Origin: DAHUXD01 sp963736455
GTDB lineage: Bacteria > Acidobacteriota > Thermoanaerobaculia > UBA5066 > Gp7-AA6
Direction: 5' to 3'
Length of the DNA: 64,000 bases
Assembly (NCBI GenBank): GCA_963736455.1
Contig: CAVTON010000001.1
Span: 434,001-498,000 of the forward strand
Part shown: piece after piece, positions 1 to 8,303 of the stretch
How positions within the stretch are numbered: position 1 is the stretch's first letter
How the letters are laid out: each line of letters starts with the position of its first letter
Made by a program: the position numbers and the translations under genes
Notes under the pieces: model-generated
Seen by the model: the letters and a program-made list of their open reading frames with translations, nothing else
Database searches by the model: none
Told to the model about the DNA's origin: nothing

Positions 1-157
1 CCCTCGCTCCGCGCCGGACGGCCCGATCCACGACGCGGCGCGAAGCCGCCATGGTCCGCCGAGCCGCCGGCGAAAGGACGGCGCGTGCTGCGCGCCGCGA
101 CACCGCGACGAGATCGTCGAGGTCGAGGCCCGAACCGGAGACGCGCACCGTCCGCAT
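1..157 (-). CDS. hutH: Histidine ammonia-lyase (HutH/PAL family), N-terminal fragment
   Basis: Reading leftward from an ATG at 157, 52 codons stay open to the window edge. The peptide has the opening pattern of HutH-type aromatic amino acid lyases: a short beta-strand start, then the LDLDDLVAVSRR stretch (the family's 'L-x-L-x-D-L-V-A-V-A-R' segment), then LSPAARRTMAASRRVVDRAV, which matches the helix that precedes the conserved 'YGVNTGFG' segment expected just beyond the edge. HutH deaminates histidine to urocanate through a self-formed MIO group; those residues are not in view. There is no Shine-Dalgarno sequence, but TAGAAT ends 9 nt before the ATG. A different MIO-family lyase is possible because only the N-terminus is visible. 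It diverges from purA. Confidence 0.7.
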   Translation of the reverse strand, partial: MRTVRVSGSGLDLDDLVAVSRRAARAVLSPAARRTMAASRRVVDRAVRRGAR

Positions 158-166
158 GCGCCGGCG

Positions 167-172
167 ATTCTA
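167..172 (-). promoter_or_regulatory. Putative -10 element of hutH (leaderless layout)
   Basis: On the minus strand this hexamer reads TAGAAT and is followed by 9 nt and then the hutH ATG at 157. No ribosome binding site lies between. The same hexamer followed by CGCC recurs before other genes in the window (41046-41051 minus, 50327-50332 plus, 28590-28595 plus). Confidence 0.45.
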
Positions 173-344
173 CCCGCTCGGATTCTGCGCGGGCCGCTCT
201 GCGGCCCGACCGACGAGGAAGGGGAAGCCGCACCGGCACGCTCTCCCGTGAAGAACCGAGCGGCACTGCCTCTTGCGCTCGCCGCGCAAGCTCCGGCGAC
301 GTGTTAGTCTGCGCTGTTTTTCTGCGCGCACGAGGAGCGACGAC

Positions 345-1655
345 GTGAAGGTTCTGGCCGTCCTGGGCGGACAATGGGGCGACGAAGGCAAGGGCAAGGT
401 CGTCGACCTGCTCGCCGACCGCTTCGACGTCGTCGCGCGCTATCACGGAGGGCACAACGCCGGACACACGGTCAAGTTCGGCTCCCGCCGCTTCGCCCTC
501 CACCTGCTTCCCGCCGGCATCGTCCGCGGGCGGATCGGCGTCATCGGGCCCGGCCTCGTCGTGGACCTTCAGGCCCTCCTGGCCGAGATCGAGGCGGTCC
601 GCGCCGAGGGCATTTTGATCGGCGACAATCTTCTTCTGTCCGACCGGGCCACGGTCATCCTCCCCTACCACCGGCTGCTCGACGCCGCCCGCGAGAAGGC
701 CGCCGGCGACGCGAAGCTGGGGACGACCCTGCGAGGAATCGGGCCCGCCTACGAGTCGGTCGCCGCGCGCCGCGGGGTCCGCGTGGCGGAGCTCTTTCGC
801 CCGGACGTCCTCTCAGCCCGCGTCGCCGCCGTCCACTCCGAGACGGGCACTCTGCTGCGTGCGCTCGGCGAGCCGTCCGTACCAGGTCCCGAGGAGGTCG
901 TCGCGGCCCTGCGCGCCGCCGCCGCCCGGCTCGAGCCGCACGTGACCGACACGGGCCGCTTCCTGCGGCGGACGCTCGCGGCCGGCGGAACCCTGCTGGC
1001 CGAGGGAGCCCACGGCGCGATGCTGGATCTCTCCGCCGGGACGTACCCGTTCGTCACGTCCTCCCATTGCACCTCCGCCGCCGTGGCGGCCGGGCTCGCC
1101 ATCGCGCCGCGCCAGCTCGACGCGAGCCTGCTGGTTCTCAAGGCCTATTCGACGCGCGTGGGCGAAGGTCCTTTTCCCACCGAGCTCTCCGACGAGACCG
1201 GCGAATACCTGCGCAAGCGCGGCAACGAGTACGGGACTTCGACCGGCCGCCCGCGCCGCACGGGCTGGTTCGACGCCGTCGTGGCCCGGACGGCCGTCGA
1301 GCTCTCGGGAGCCGATGCCATGGCTCTCACCAAGCTCGACTGCCTGGACGAGCTCGAGGAGATCCCGATTTGCGTCGGCTACCGGCTGGACGGCCGCCCG
1401 ATCGCGGATCTTCCGCCGCTCGCCGAGGACGTCGCCAGGCTCGAGCCCGTGCTCGAGACGCTTCCGGGGTGGAAGGCCACCACGACGGGCGCCACGCGCT
1501 ACGAGGAGCTTCCCGAGGCAGCGCGGGCCTACGTGCGAGCCCTGGAGCAGGTGACCGGGGTTCCGGCCGTGCTGGTCTCGACCGGAGCGCGGCGCGAGGA
1601 GACCATCTGGAGGTCCGAGTCGACGCTGCTGGCCGACCTTCCCCCGCCGCGCTGA
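345..1655 (+). CDS. purA: Adenylosuccinate synthetase
   Basis: PurA joins IMP and aspartate using GTP to make adenylosuccinate, the first committed step to AMP, in the cytosol. I start it at GTG 345 (436 aa, the usual length), because the protein then opens with the family start MKVLAVLGGQWGDEGKGK and GAGGAG lies 7 nt upstream; the longer open frame from 273 would add 24 atypical residues. Visible motifs are the GDEGKGK loop at residues 12-18 with Asp13, HNAGHT with catalytic His41, the STRVGEGPFPTEL segment near residue 268, YGTSTGRPRRTGWFD and the KLDCLDELEEIP guanine-recognition segment. All key residues are present. It stands alone, diverging from hutH and followed by a small zinc-ribbon-like gene on the same strand. 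Confidence 0.97.
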   Translation: MKVLAVLGGQWGDEGKGKVVDLLADRFDVVARYHGGHNAGHTVKFGSRRFALHLLPAGIVRGRIGVIGPGLVVDLQALLAEIEAVRAEGILIGDNLLLSDRATVILPYHRLLDAAREKAAGDAKLGTTLRGIGPAYESVAARRGVRVAELFRPDVLSARVAAVHSETGTLLRALGEPSVPGPEEVVAALRAAAARLEPHVTDTGRFLRRTLAAGGTLLAEGAHGAMLDLSAGTYPFVTSSHCTSAAVAAGLAIAPRQLDASLLVLKAYSTRVGEGPFPTELSDETGEYLRKRGNEYGTSTGRPRRTGWFDAVVARTAVELSGADAMALTKLDCLDELEEIPICVGYRLDGRPIADLPPLAEDVARLEPVLETLPGWKATTTGATRYEELPEAARAYVRALEQVTGVPAVLVSTGARREETIWRSESTLLADLPPPR

Positions 1656-3472
1656 GCGCCCGGCTCGCGCCCGGCTTGCGGCACCGCCGCCGCGCGGAGG
1701 CTTGGCGTGATTCTTGAATCCTCTCCGGTCGCGGCCTGCGTACGCCGCGGAAGGGGCGCGCCATGATGATCGAGGACTTCACCAGACTCCCGCTCGGGTC
1801 CGTCGTCTCCGAGTCGCGCACCATCGTGCTCTGCACGGTCTGCCAGCGGCGCGGCGCGCTCGACGCCCGCCTGCGGCGATGCGTCCACCTCGAAGGCTCC
1901 ACGATCGATGCGCAGGGACTGGTCGTCGAGCCCATCGATTCCTGCGCGCCCGTCTACTATGCGGCGGCCTCCCTGAGGCTCCAGGCCGCCGCTCGCTGAG
2001 CCGTCCGCCCGGGGCCGCTGCCCGAGAGGCCTCTCGAAGACGCGGACTCGCAGCGGACCGCCGCGGAAGACGTCCCGCGAAGTGAACCCGGACGCCGTCA
2101 GCCGCTCGTCGAGCCACGGGATCCACGACGGGAACCGCGAGCTTCGCTCGATGACGGCGAATCCCTCCGGTGGAGGGACCTTCGTCAGCCTCTCCGTCAC
2201 GAATCGTTCCGCGGCGCTCGAGAACCGCAGCGGCAGGACGCCCGCGGGTCCGGCCGGCCGATAGTAGGAAAGCGGCGCGAGCAGGTACAGAGACCGGCGG
2301 GGATCGGCGGCCGCGGCGAGATCGCGGGACTCCGTGAACGAGCCGGCGAGAAAGACGGGACGGCCGTCGTTGGCGGCGTTCATCGCCGCGACGGCCGCGC
2401 GCCAGTCCTCGCGGCCATGGGCGATCGTCCATCCGCCGAGCTCCCCGCGGAGGACCAGGGCGAGCAGCAGCCCGCCCGAAAGGGCGAATCGCCCGGCGCG
2501 CGGCGGTTCGATACGGCCGAGGGCCCAGCCGCCCAGCACGGCCCACGCCGGCGCCGCGCCGAGGACGTAGCGCCCCTCGAGCAGGCTGCCGCCGGCGGCG
2601 CGCGAGACCGCGAAGAGCAGCAGCGCCGGAGCCAGAGCGCCGACGGCGAGGAGCACGAGGCCGTCCTTCTCGCGGGGGCCGATCGTCTGCCGCCGGAACC
2701 CCTGGAGCGCTCCGGCGACCCCGGCGAGGAGCAGGCCCGGGACGAGCAGCGCCAGTCCGCGCACGGGCACCAGGGCGCGCACCAGGTCTCCCGCTCCCGG
2801 CAGCGCACCGAACGCATGGAGCTCGCGGGACCGCCCGATCTCGACGACGAGCACCGCGGCGGGCAGAAGCAGCAGGGCGATCGCCGCTCCGGCGGAGGCG
2901 ATCGCCGCTCCGTCCACCGCGGCGGTCCGGCGACGGCGCCACGCGTACGCCGCGTGTGCGACGAGGCAGACCGCGAAGAGGTACTGGAAGTACACCATCG
3001 CCGCCGCCGTGAGGACGTATCCGACACCGGCCCCGATTCGGCCCCGGTCGAGCCACCGCACGAGCAGCCACGGCGCCGCCGCGGCCGCGAGCACCGCAAA
3101 CGCGTACGGCCGCGCGTCCGCCGCCGCGAACTCGACCGCGGGAAAGAGAAGAAAAACGATCCCCGCCGCCCGCCCGGCGCGGCGATCGAAGAGCGCTCGC
3201 CCCAGGGCGACCACGGCGACCGCCGCCGCCAGCATCGCGAGCAGCGACGGCCACCTCAGCGCCGCCTCGCTCGCGCCGACCACGCCACGGGAAGCCTCGA
3301 CGATGGCCGCATACGGCAGGGATTGAGGAAAGAGGCGCGCCCGCTCGACGAGCCCATCCCAGCGTCCCGAGGTGACCCAGGCCGTTCCGAACTCGTCGAG
3401 CCACAGGCTGGACCACAGGGGCATGATCCAGAGCCTGGCGATCACGGCCGCGGCGAGCGCGAAAACGATCAT
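1529..3472 (-). CDS. GT39-like membrane glycosyltransferase with unusual 3' tail
   Basis: A multi-pass membrane protein of the ArnT/PMT (glycosyltransferase 39) type. These enzymes move a sugar from a polyprenyl-phosphate donor onto lipid, glycan or protein on the outer face of the cytoplasmic membrane. The first helix is followed by a loop with Asp26-Glu27 (LWLDEFGTAW), the acidic pair typical of the family, and about ten Ala/Leu-rich segments follow. The credible protein ends near 2000 (about residue 490). The same frame has no stop until 1529, so it formally adds about 155 low-complexity residues that run antisense to the gene at 1763-1999 and overlap the end of purA by 127 bp. That tail looks like non-coding read-through or an upstream indel. 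Last gene of the leftward operon with the acyltransferase, TPR protein and POT transporter. Confidence 0.75.
   Translation of the reverse strand: MIVFALAAAVIARLWIMPLWSSLWLDEFGTAWVTSGRWDGLVERARLFPQSLPYAAIVEASRGVVGASEAALRWPSLLAMLAAAVAVVALGRALFDRRAGRAAGIVFLLFPAVEFAAADARPYAFAVLAAAAAPWLLVRWLDRGRIGAGVGYVLTAAAMVYFQYLFAVCLVAHAAYAWRRRRTAAVDGAAIASAGAAIALLLLPAAVLVVEIGRSRELHAFGALPGAGDLVRALVPVRGLALLVPGLLLAGVAGALQGFRRQTIGPREKDGLVLLAVGALAPALLLFAVSRAAGGSLLEGRYVLGAAPAWAVLGGWALGRIEPPRAGRFALSGGLLLALVLRGELGGWTIAHGREDWRAAVAAMNAANDGRPVFLAGSFTESRDLAAAADPRRSLYLLAPLSYYRPAGPAGVLPLRFSSAAERFVTERLTKVPPPEGFAVIERSSRFPSWIPWLDERLTASGFTSRDVFRGGPLRVRVFERPLGQRPRADGSASGGLEPQGGRRIVDGRAGIDGLDDQSLRIDRGAFEVDASPQAGVERAAPLADRAEHDGARLGDDGPERESGEVLDHHGAPLPRRTQAATGEDSRITPSLRAAAVPQAGREPGAQRGGGRSASSVDSDLQMVSSRRAPVETSTAGTPVTCSRART
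1763..1999 (+). CDS. Small putative zinc-ribbon-like protein (78 aa)
   Basis: A short frame with a good ribosome binding site (GGAAGGGG about 6 nt before tandem ATGs). Its composition is protein-like, unlike the Arg/Ala-rich shadows around it. It carries Cys24-x-x-Cys27 and Cys40-x-His42, plus Cys61, which could bind one zinc ion. No family is recognised. It is the more believable product of this stretch, compared with the antisense tail of the glycosyltransferase frame. Function unknown. Confidence 0.5.
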   Translation: MMIEDFTRLPLGSVVSESRTIVLCTVCQRRGALDARLRRCVHLEGSTIDAQGLVVEPIDSCAPVYYAAASLRLQAAAR

Positions 3473-3509
3473 CGCCCCGCGCTCCCGCCGCCGGCGTCCG
3501 CCCGGGCCG

Positions 3510-4697
3510 TCACGGGATCACGGGTGTCGCCGCCATCCGGGCGGCGAAGTGCTTCTTCAGGGCGAGGAAATGCTTTTCCACGAGATTCCACGAAACCAGG
3601 CCCACGGCGAAGGACGCCAGGATGCCGAAGCCGACCGACGCGAGCCAGATGGCCGCGCGCGCCCATTCGGGGGCCCCTCGCTGCCACGGCTCGAAGAATC
3701 TCGCCTGGTAGAGCGCGATCGGGTAGTGAAAGACGTACATCGCGTAGCTGTAGCGGCCGAACGCTCGCAGCGGACGGCGGCGAAGCTGGACCGCGAGCCA
3801 CGCGCGCGAGCCCGCGCGGTCGAAGGCGGCGAAGACGAGGCAGGCATAGAGCAGACCGAACGCCGAATAGCCGAAGCGCGTCATGGGCGGAGACGTCGCG
3901 CCGCGCCCGAGAACGATCAGCGCGGCGAGGACCGCGGCGATGGCGAGAGCGACCCACCCCAGGCGGCGTCGGAGCGCCGCGCGCCATCCCGGCTGTCGCA
4001 CGAGCGCCGCGACGAAGCCTCCCAGCGCGAGGGAATCCATCCGGAAGATCGTGAGGCGATGAAGCGCCTCCGGCGGAGCGCCGTGCTCGGCCGCGAACCA
4101 GCGCAGGCCGCACGCCGCGGCCGCGAGTAGAGCGCACGCGGCCCCGAGCCGCTTCGGAGACACCCACAGAACGAAGGCCGGCCACACCAGGTAGAACTGC
4201 TCCTCGATCGAGAGCGACCAGAAATGCGACACCGGCGGGACGTCCGCGCCGAACGCCGACTTCCAGTTGGACGCGTGGAGCCAGTACCAGGGCTCGAGTG
4301 CGCCGCCGGGGTCCAGGTCGTATCCCCGCAATCGGGCCAGGGGAAGCCCGACTCGAAAACAGAGGAACACGGCGAGCAGATACAGCGGAAAGATCCGCAG
4401 GATCCGCCGGGCGTAGAACGAAGAGAAGTAGTTCTCGGAGAGACGGGTCTCGATGAGGACCCCCGTGATCAGAAAGCCCGACAGGACGAAGAAGAGATCC
4501 ACGCCCGACCAGCCGAGCAGCATCGGGTAGGTCAGCGCCTTCGGGATCAGGTGGGGCCGCATTCCCTGGAAGTGAAAGAGCATCACCAGCAGGATCGCCA
4601 GACCCCTGACCCCGTCGAGCTCCGGGATCGGACCCGCGCGGCGGTCCGTCCAGCCGGGATGCCCGGGATCGCCGCCCGGCGGCTCGGCCGCGCTCAT
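3510..4697 (-). CDS. Acyltransferase 3 family membrane protein (OafA/YrhL type)
   Basis: An integral membrane O-acyltransferase that would add acyl groups to cell-surface glycans or lipids. I start it at ATG 4697 (395 aa), whose ATGA overlaps the stop of the TPR gene; an in-frame ATG at 4727 would add ten residues. After a short cytosolic start come about ten hydrophobic segments. The conserved family residues are visible: ELDGVRGLAILLVMLFHF with the catalytic-site His near residue 42, SGFLITGVLIETR with the conserved Arg, and SLSIEEQFYLVWP with the conserved Glu. It lies 37 bp upstream of the GT39-like gene, which suggests both decorate the same surface polymer; the substrate cannot be told from the sequence. 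Confidence 0.9.
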   Translation of the reverse strand: MSAAEPPGGDPGHPGWTDRRAGPIPELDGVRGLAILLVMLFHFQGMRPHLIPKALTYPMLLGWSGVDLFFVLSGFLITGVLIETRLSENYFSSFYARRILRIFPLYLLAVFLCFRVGLPLARLRGYDLDPGGALEPWYWLHASNWKSAFGADVPPVSHFWSLSIEEQFYLVWPAFVLWVSPKRLGAACALLAAAACGLRWFAAEHGAPPEALHRLTIFRMDSLALGGFVAALVRQPGWRAALRRRLGWVALAIAAVLAALIVLGRGATSPPMTRFGYSAFGLLYACLVFAAFDRAGSRAWLAVQLRRRPLRAFGRYSYAMYVFHYPIALYQARFFEPWQRGAPEWARAAIWLASVGFGILASFAVGLVSWNLVEKHFLALKKHFAARMAATPVIP

Positions 4698-5578
4698 CGC
4701 TCGAGCCGCGTCAGCCGCTGACGCCACTCCGCACGCCCCGGCTCGAGGCTCAGGGCGGCCTGGAGCTCGCTCGCGGCCTCGCGGCTTCTTCCGAGCCGTT
4801 CGTAGAGGACGGAGAGCCGCTCGTGGATCAGGGCCGGCGGCGGACCGTCCGGGACGGCCGGCCTCGCCAGCGCCTCCTCGAGCTCCCGGACCGCGGCCTC
4901 CATTTCCTCGCCCGACGCGAGCGCGATGCCCGCGAGCTCGTACCCGGCGAGGCCGCTCGGACCGGCCCGTTCCTTCGGCTCGATCCAGATTCCGCGGGCC
5001 TCTCCATACCTCTTCTGGGAGACGAGAAAGCCGGAGAGCGCCGAGCGGCCCCTCTCGCCCGCCGGCGCGGCGGCGGCGGCCCTGCGAAACTCGGCCTCCG
5101 CCTCCGGCAGGTCGTGTTCCCGCTCGGCGAGCTCACCCCGCAGCACGTGTCCTCGCTCCGGATCGAGGACGAGGACGCGCTCGATGATCCCGTGCGCCTT
5201 CTTCTTTCCGCCGCCGAGGAGGGCCGGCGCACGCATGTCGTAGCGCGCCAGATCCGAGAGGGCCGCGACGTTCGTCGGGTCGAGCTCGACGGCTCGCGCA
5301 AAACCCGCCCGCGCCTTGCGCGCCAGGTGCATCTGCTCGAGCAGCGGCGCGTCCCGGGCCGTCAACCCGTAGGCGCGGCCGAGGAGATCGTGCGCCTCCG
5401 CGCTCGTCGGATCCGCGGCGATCGCCGCCTCGCCCTCGCGGACGGCCCGCGGAAGATCTCCGGCATCGAGGGCCGCTCGAAGCGCCGTCAGCGAGTCCGG
5501 CGGCGGCGCGGGCGCGAGAGCGGCCAGCGTCCACGCGGCCGCCAGCAGCGCCGCGCCCCGGCCGATGGCCCGCCTCAG
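4694..5578 (-). CDS. Exported tetratricopeptide repeat protein
   Basis: A protein of about 294 residues that opens with a basic, hydrophobic signal-like segment (RRAIGRGAALLAAAWTLAAL), followed by TPR-type helical repeats such as AEAHDLLGRAYGLTARD, FARAVELDPTNVAALSDLARYD and a C-terminal SELQAALSLEPGRAEW unit. It probably acts as a periplasmic or membrane-attached scaffold. The start is unclear: no ATG, GTG or TTG sits near the stop of the preceding transporter gene. CTG 5578 overlaps that stop as CTGA, mimicking the ATGA/GTGA junctions elsewhere. The nearest canonical start, ATG 5683, would overlap the transporter gene by 109 bp and place 35 basic residues before the signal. I give the CTG boundary as the more natural one. 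Confidence 0.75.
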   Translation of the reverse strand: MRRAIGRGAALLAAAWTLAALAPAPPPDSLTALRAALDAGDLPRAVREGEAAIAADPTSAEAHDLLGRAYGLTARDAPLLEQMHLARKARAGFARAVELDPTNVAALSDLARYDMRAPALLGGGKKKAHGIIERVLVLDPERGHVLRGELAEREHDLPEAEAEFRRAAAAAPAGERGRSALSGFLVSQKRYGEARGIWIEPKERAGPSGLAGYELAGIALASGEEMEAAVRELEEALARPAVPDGPPPALIHERLSVLYERLGRSREAASELQAALSLEPGRAEWRQRLTRLER

Positions 5579-6882
5579 ACGCCGGGCAGGGCGCGCTTCA
5601 TGGGCCGCAGCACGGCGACCAGCAGGATACCGGTCGCGAGCGACATCGCGGCGAGCACGCCGAAAAAGGTCGAATGCTTCCATTCCGTCCAATAGACGCC
5701 GATCTGCGTGAGCTTGCCGCCGAGGCCCGTGGCGACGAACCAGAGGCCCATCATCAACCCGCGGACGCGCGCCGGCGCGACTTTCGAAACGAGCGAGAGG
5801 GCCATCGGCGACAGCGTGATCTCCGCCAGCCCCATCAGGGCATAGCACCCGACGAGCCATGCGGGAGACACCTTCCCCGTGTCCCCGCCCGCCGTCCCCG
5901 CGAAGAACATGACCAGGTAGGCCAGGGCCATCAGGAACATACCGAAGACGATCTTCGTCGTCGTCGCCGGCTCGATGCCTCTCCGATCGAGAGCCTTCCA
6001 GAGCAGGACGAGCGGCAGGCTGAACGCGATCACGAAAAACGGCTCGATCGCATTCGAAATGATCCCGGAGAAGCTCCAGGCCGTGTTGTCGTTGGCGAAA
6101 TACGTCAGCGTCGAGCCGTTCTGGAAGAAGAGCATCCAGAAGACGACCGACACGACGTAGATCACGATCAACGCTCCGATCCGCTTGGCCTCCGGGACGG
6201 CGTCGATGGCGGTCGGAGGCCCGGAGTCTTCGACGTCTTCCTTCGATCCGCCCGGAAGGCGGTCGCCGGGCTCGATGTCCTTGCGGAACACGACCATGGT
6301 CAGCACGGAGATCAGCATTCCGCCGGCCGCCACCGCGAAGGCCGGATGGAAGCCGTACTTCGCGTGGACGAATTCCACGACGATGGGGCCGAGCGTCGCG
6401 CCGAGATTGATGCCCATGTAGAAGATGTTGTAGGCGCGGTCCCGCAGGTGGCTCCCCTTGGGGTAGAGGTTTCCGACGATCGTCGAGACGTTCGGCTTGA
6501 AGAGGCCGTTGCCGATGACGAGACAGACGAGGGCGGCATACACCACCTGGATCGAGGGAAACGCCAGCAGCACGTGGCCCACGATGAAGAACACGCCGCC
6601 GATCATCGCCGCCCGCCGGTACCCGAGATAGCGGTCCGCCAGCCAGCCGCCGATGATCGGGCTGAAGAAGACGGCGCCGAGGTAGTTCGCGCGCAGGGTC
6701 GTCGCCTGCGCCGCGGACCAGCCGAATCCCTCCGCCTTGTCCTGGAGATAGAGCGTGAAGAGGGCCAGCATCGTGTAGAAGCTGAACCGCTCCCACATCT
6801 CGGTGGCGAAGAGGACGTAGAGACCGCGAGGATGGCGGCCCGGGGCGGAGCCGTGCCCCGGGGAGGCGGCGGTCGAGCTCAT
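5575..6882 (-). CDS. POT/PTR2 family proton-dependent oligopeptide transporter
   Basis: A 435-residue major facilitator of the POT family, which imports di- and tripeptides together with protons across the inner membrane. Its first helix holds the family's ExxER motif (Glu28, Glu31, Arg32 in TEMWERFSFYT), which couples proton and substrate movement. Next come ANYLGAVFFSPIIGGWLADR and FYMGINLGATLGP, matching the PTR2 signatures. About twelve transmembrane segments can be counted, and the length is somewhat short for the family (usually 450-500). It heads the leftward operon, with ATG 6882 starting 58 bp from the end of hemL. Peptide uptake fits a heterotroph that secretes peptidases. Confidence 0.92.
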   Translation of the reverse strand: MSSTAASPGHGSAPGRHPRGLYVLFATEMWERFSFYTMLALFTLYLQDKAEGFGWSAAQATTLRANYLGAVFFSPIIGGWLADRYLGYRRAAMIGGVFFIVGHVLLAFPSIQVVYAALVCLVIGNGLFKPNVSTIVGNLYPKGSHLRDRAYNIFYMGINLGATLGPIVVEFVHAKYGFHPAFAVAAGGMLISVLTMVVFRKDIEPGDRLPGGSKEDVEDSGPPTAIDAVPEAKRIGALIVIYVVSVVFWMLFFQNGSTLTYFANDNTAWSFSGIISNAIEPFFVIAFSLPLVLLWKALDRRGIEPATTTKIVFGMFLMALAYLVMFFAGTAGGDTGKVSPAWLVGCYALMGLAEITLSPMALSLVSKVAPARVRGLMMGLWFVATGLGGKLTQIGVYWTEWKHSTFFGVLAAMSLATGILLVAVLRPMKRALPGV

Positions 6883-6940
6883 GATGGGCGGCGCGAGGCT
6901 ACCAGAGTTTCCGGGCCGACGATAGAAGACGGCCCGGCTG

Positions 6941-8296
6941 CTAAGCGCCGGCTTCCGTCGAGCCGAACGCGGCCTCGAGACTCTCTCCGGCCGCCCGCGC
7001 GGTGCGGCGCAGGTCCGCCTCGCTGTGCGCGGTCGAGACGAACCACGCCTCGAACTGCGCCGGAGGAAGAAAGACGCCGCGCTCCCGCATGGAGTGAAAG
7101 AAGACCGCATGACGCGTCGTGTCGCTCTTTCGGGCGTCGGTGAAGTCGCCGACCGGGCCTGGCGCGAAGAAGAGCGTCAGGAGCGAGCCGGCGCGCGTCA
7201 CGCAGAGACGGTCGGAGAACCCGCGCCGGACGATCTCCTCCGAGACAAGCGATTCGAGCAGGGCGCCACGTTTCTCGAGAAGCGCGTACGGAGGACGCGT
7301 CCGGATCTCATCGAGCATCGCGATGCCGGCCGAGGTCGCGAGGGGGTTTCCCGACAGCGTGCCGGCCTGATAGACCGGGCCCACGGGAGCCATGCGCTCC
7401 ATGAGGTCCCGGCGCCCGCCGTAGGCTCCGATCGGCAGCCCGCCTCCGAGGATCTTGCCGAGCGTCGTGAGATCGGGGGCGACGCCGAACATCTCCTGCG
7501 CTCCTCCCGCCGCGAGTCGAAAGCCGGAGATCACCTCGTCGAAGACGAGAAGGGCCCCGTGCGCGGAAGAGAGGCGCCGGACCTCGGCGAGATACCCCGG
7601 CCGCGGCAGGACGAGCCCCATGTTCGCCGCGACCGGCTCGAGAAACACCGCGGCGATCTGGCCGGGGAATCGCTCGAACGCCGCCGCGAGCGCCGGCCCG
7701 TCGTTGTACGGGACGACGATCGTCAAGGCAGCGAGCTCGTCGGGAACGCCCGGGCTGCCGGCGATCCCGAGCGTCGCGACGCCCGAACCCGCGGACACGA
7801 GGAAGGAATCGCCGTGGCCGTGATAGCCGCCCTCCATCTTCACGAGCCGCGAGCGGCCCGTGGCGGCGCGGGCGAGGCGCGCGGCGCTCATCGTCGCCTC
7901 GGTCCCCGAGTTGACGAACCGCACCATCTCGATCGAGGGCACCAGGCTCGCCACCTTCTCGGCGAGCCGGACCTCGAGCTCGGTCGGGGCGCCGAAGGAA
8001 GTTCCGCGCCGCGAGGCCCGCGCGAGGGCGCGGCGCACGAACGGCGGGCCGTGGCCGAACAGGTGCGGCCCGTAGGAACCGACGTAGTCGATGTAGGAGC
8101 GCCCGTCGGCATCGCGAACGCGGGCTCCCCTCGCGGAAGCGACGAAGAAGGGATCGCCGCCGACCGACGCGAAGGACCGCACCGGGGAGCTCACGCCGCC
8201 CGGCATCACGGCCCGGGCGCGGCGGAAGAGCCGGGACGAGTTCCGGCTCCCGGGCTTCGCGTTTCGGGGCTTGCCGGCCGCCTTCGAGGCCTTCAC
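6941..8296 (-). CDS. hemL: Glutamate-1-semialdehyde 2,1-aminomutase
   Basis: A PLP enzyme that converts glutamate-1-semialdehyde to 5-aminolevulinate, the second step of the C5 heme route. At 451 residues it is slightly longer than usual (about 430), with a Lys/Ser-rich N-terminal extension. Motifs in order: MPGGVSSPVRSF at 31-42, VNSGTEATMSAARLAR near 128, EGGYHGHGD at 155-163, VFDEVISGFR at 251-260 with the PLP-binding Asp, and TTLGKILGGGLPIG with Schiff-base Lys281. It is the last gene of the left arm of the heme locus, 7 bp after hemB. Its partner HemA lies in the same operon, so both C5-specific steps are encoded together. Confidence 0.97.
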   Translation of the reverse strand: MKASKAAGKPRNAKPGSRNSSRLFRRARAVMPGGVSSPVRSFASVGGDPFFVASARGARVRDADGRSYIDYVGSYGPHLFGHGPPFVRRALARASRRGTSFGAPTELEVRLAEKVASLVPSIEMVRFVNSGTEATMSAARLARAATGRSRLVKMEGGYHGHGDSFLVSAGSGVATLGIAGSPGVPDELAALTIVVPYNDGPALAAAFERFPGQIAAVFLEPVAANMGLVLPRPGYLAEVRRLSSAHGALLVFDEVISGFRLAAGGAQEMFGVAPDLTTLGKILGGGLPIGAYGGRRDLMERMAPVGPVYQAGTLSGNPLATSAGIAMLDEIRTRPPYALLEKRGALLESLVSEEIVRRGFSDRLCVTRAGSLLTLFFAPGPVGDFTDARKSDTTRHAVFFHSMRERGVFLPPAQFEAWFVSTAHSEADLRRTARAAGESLEAAFGSTEAGA

Positions 8297-8303
8297 CCGG
8301 AGA

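Noticed and set aside
273..344. Longer N-terminus of PurA from ATG 273
   Set aside because: The added 24 residues are Arg/Ser-rich and absent from the family; GTG 345 has a good ribosome site and gives the canonical start.
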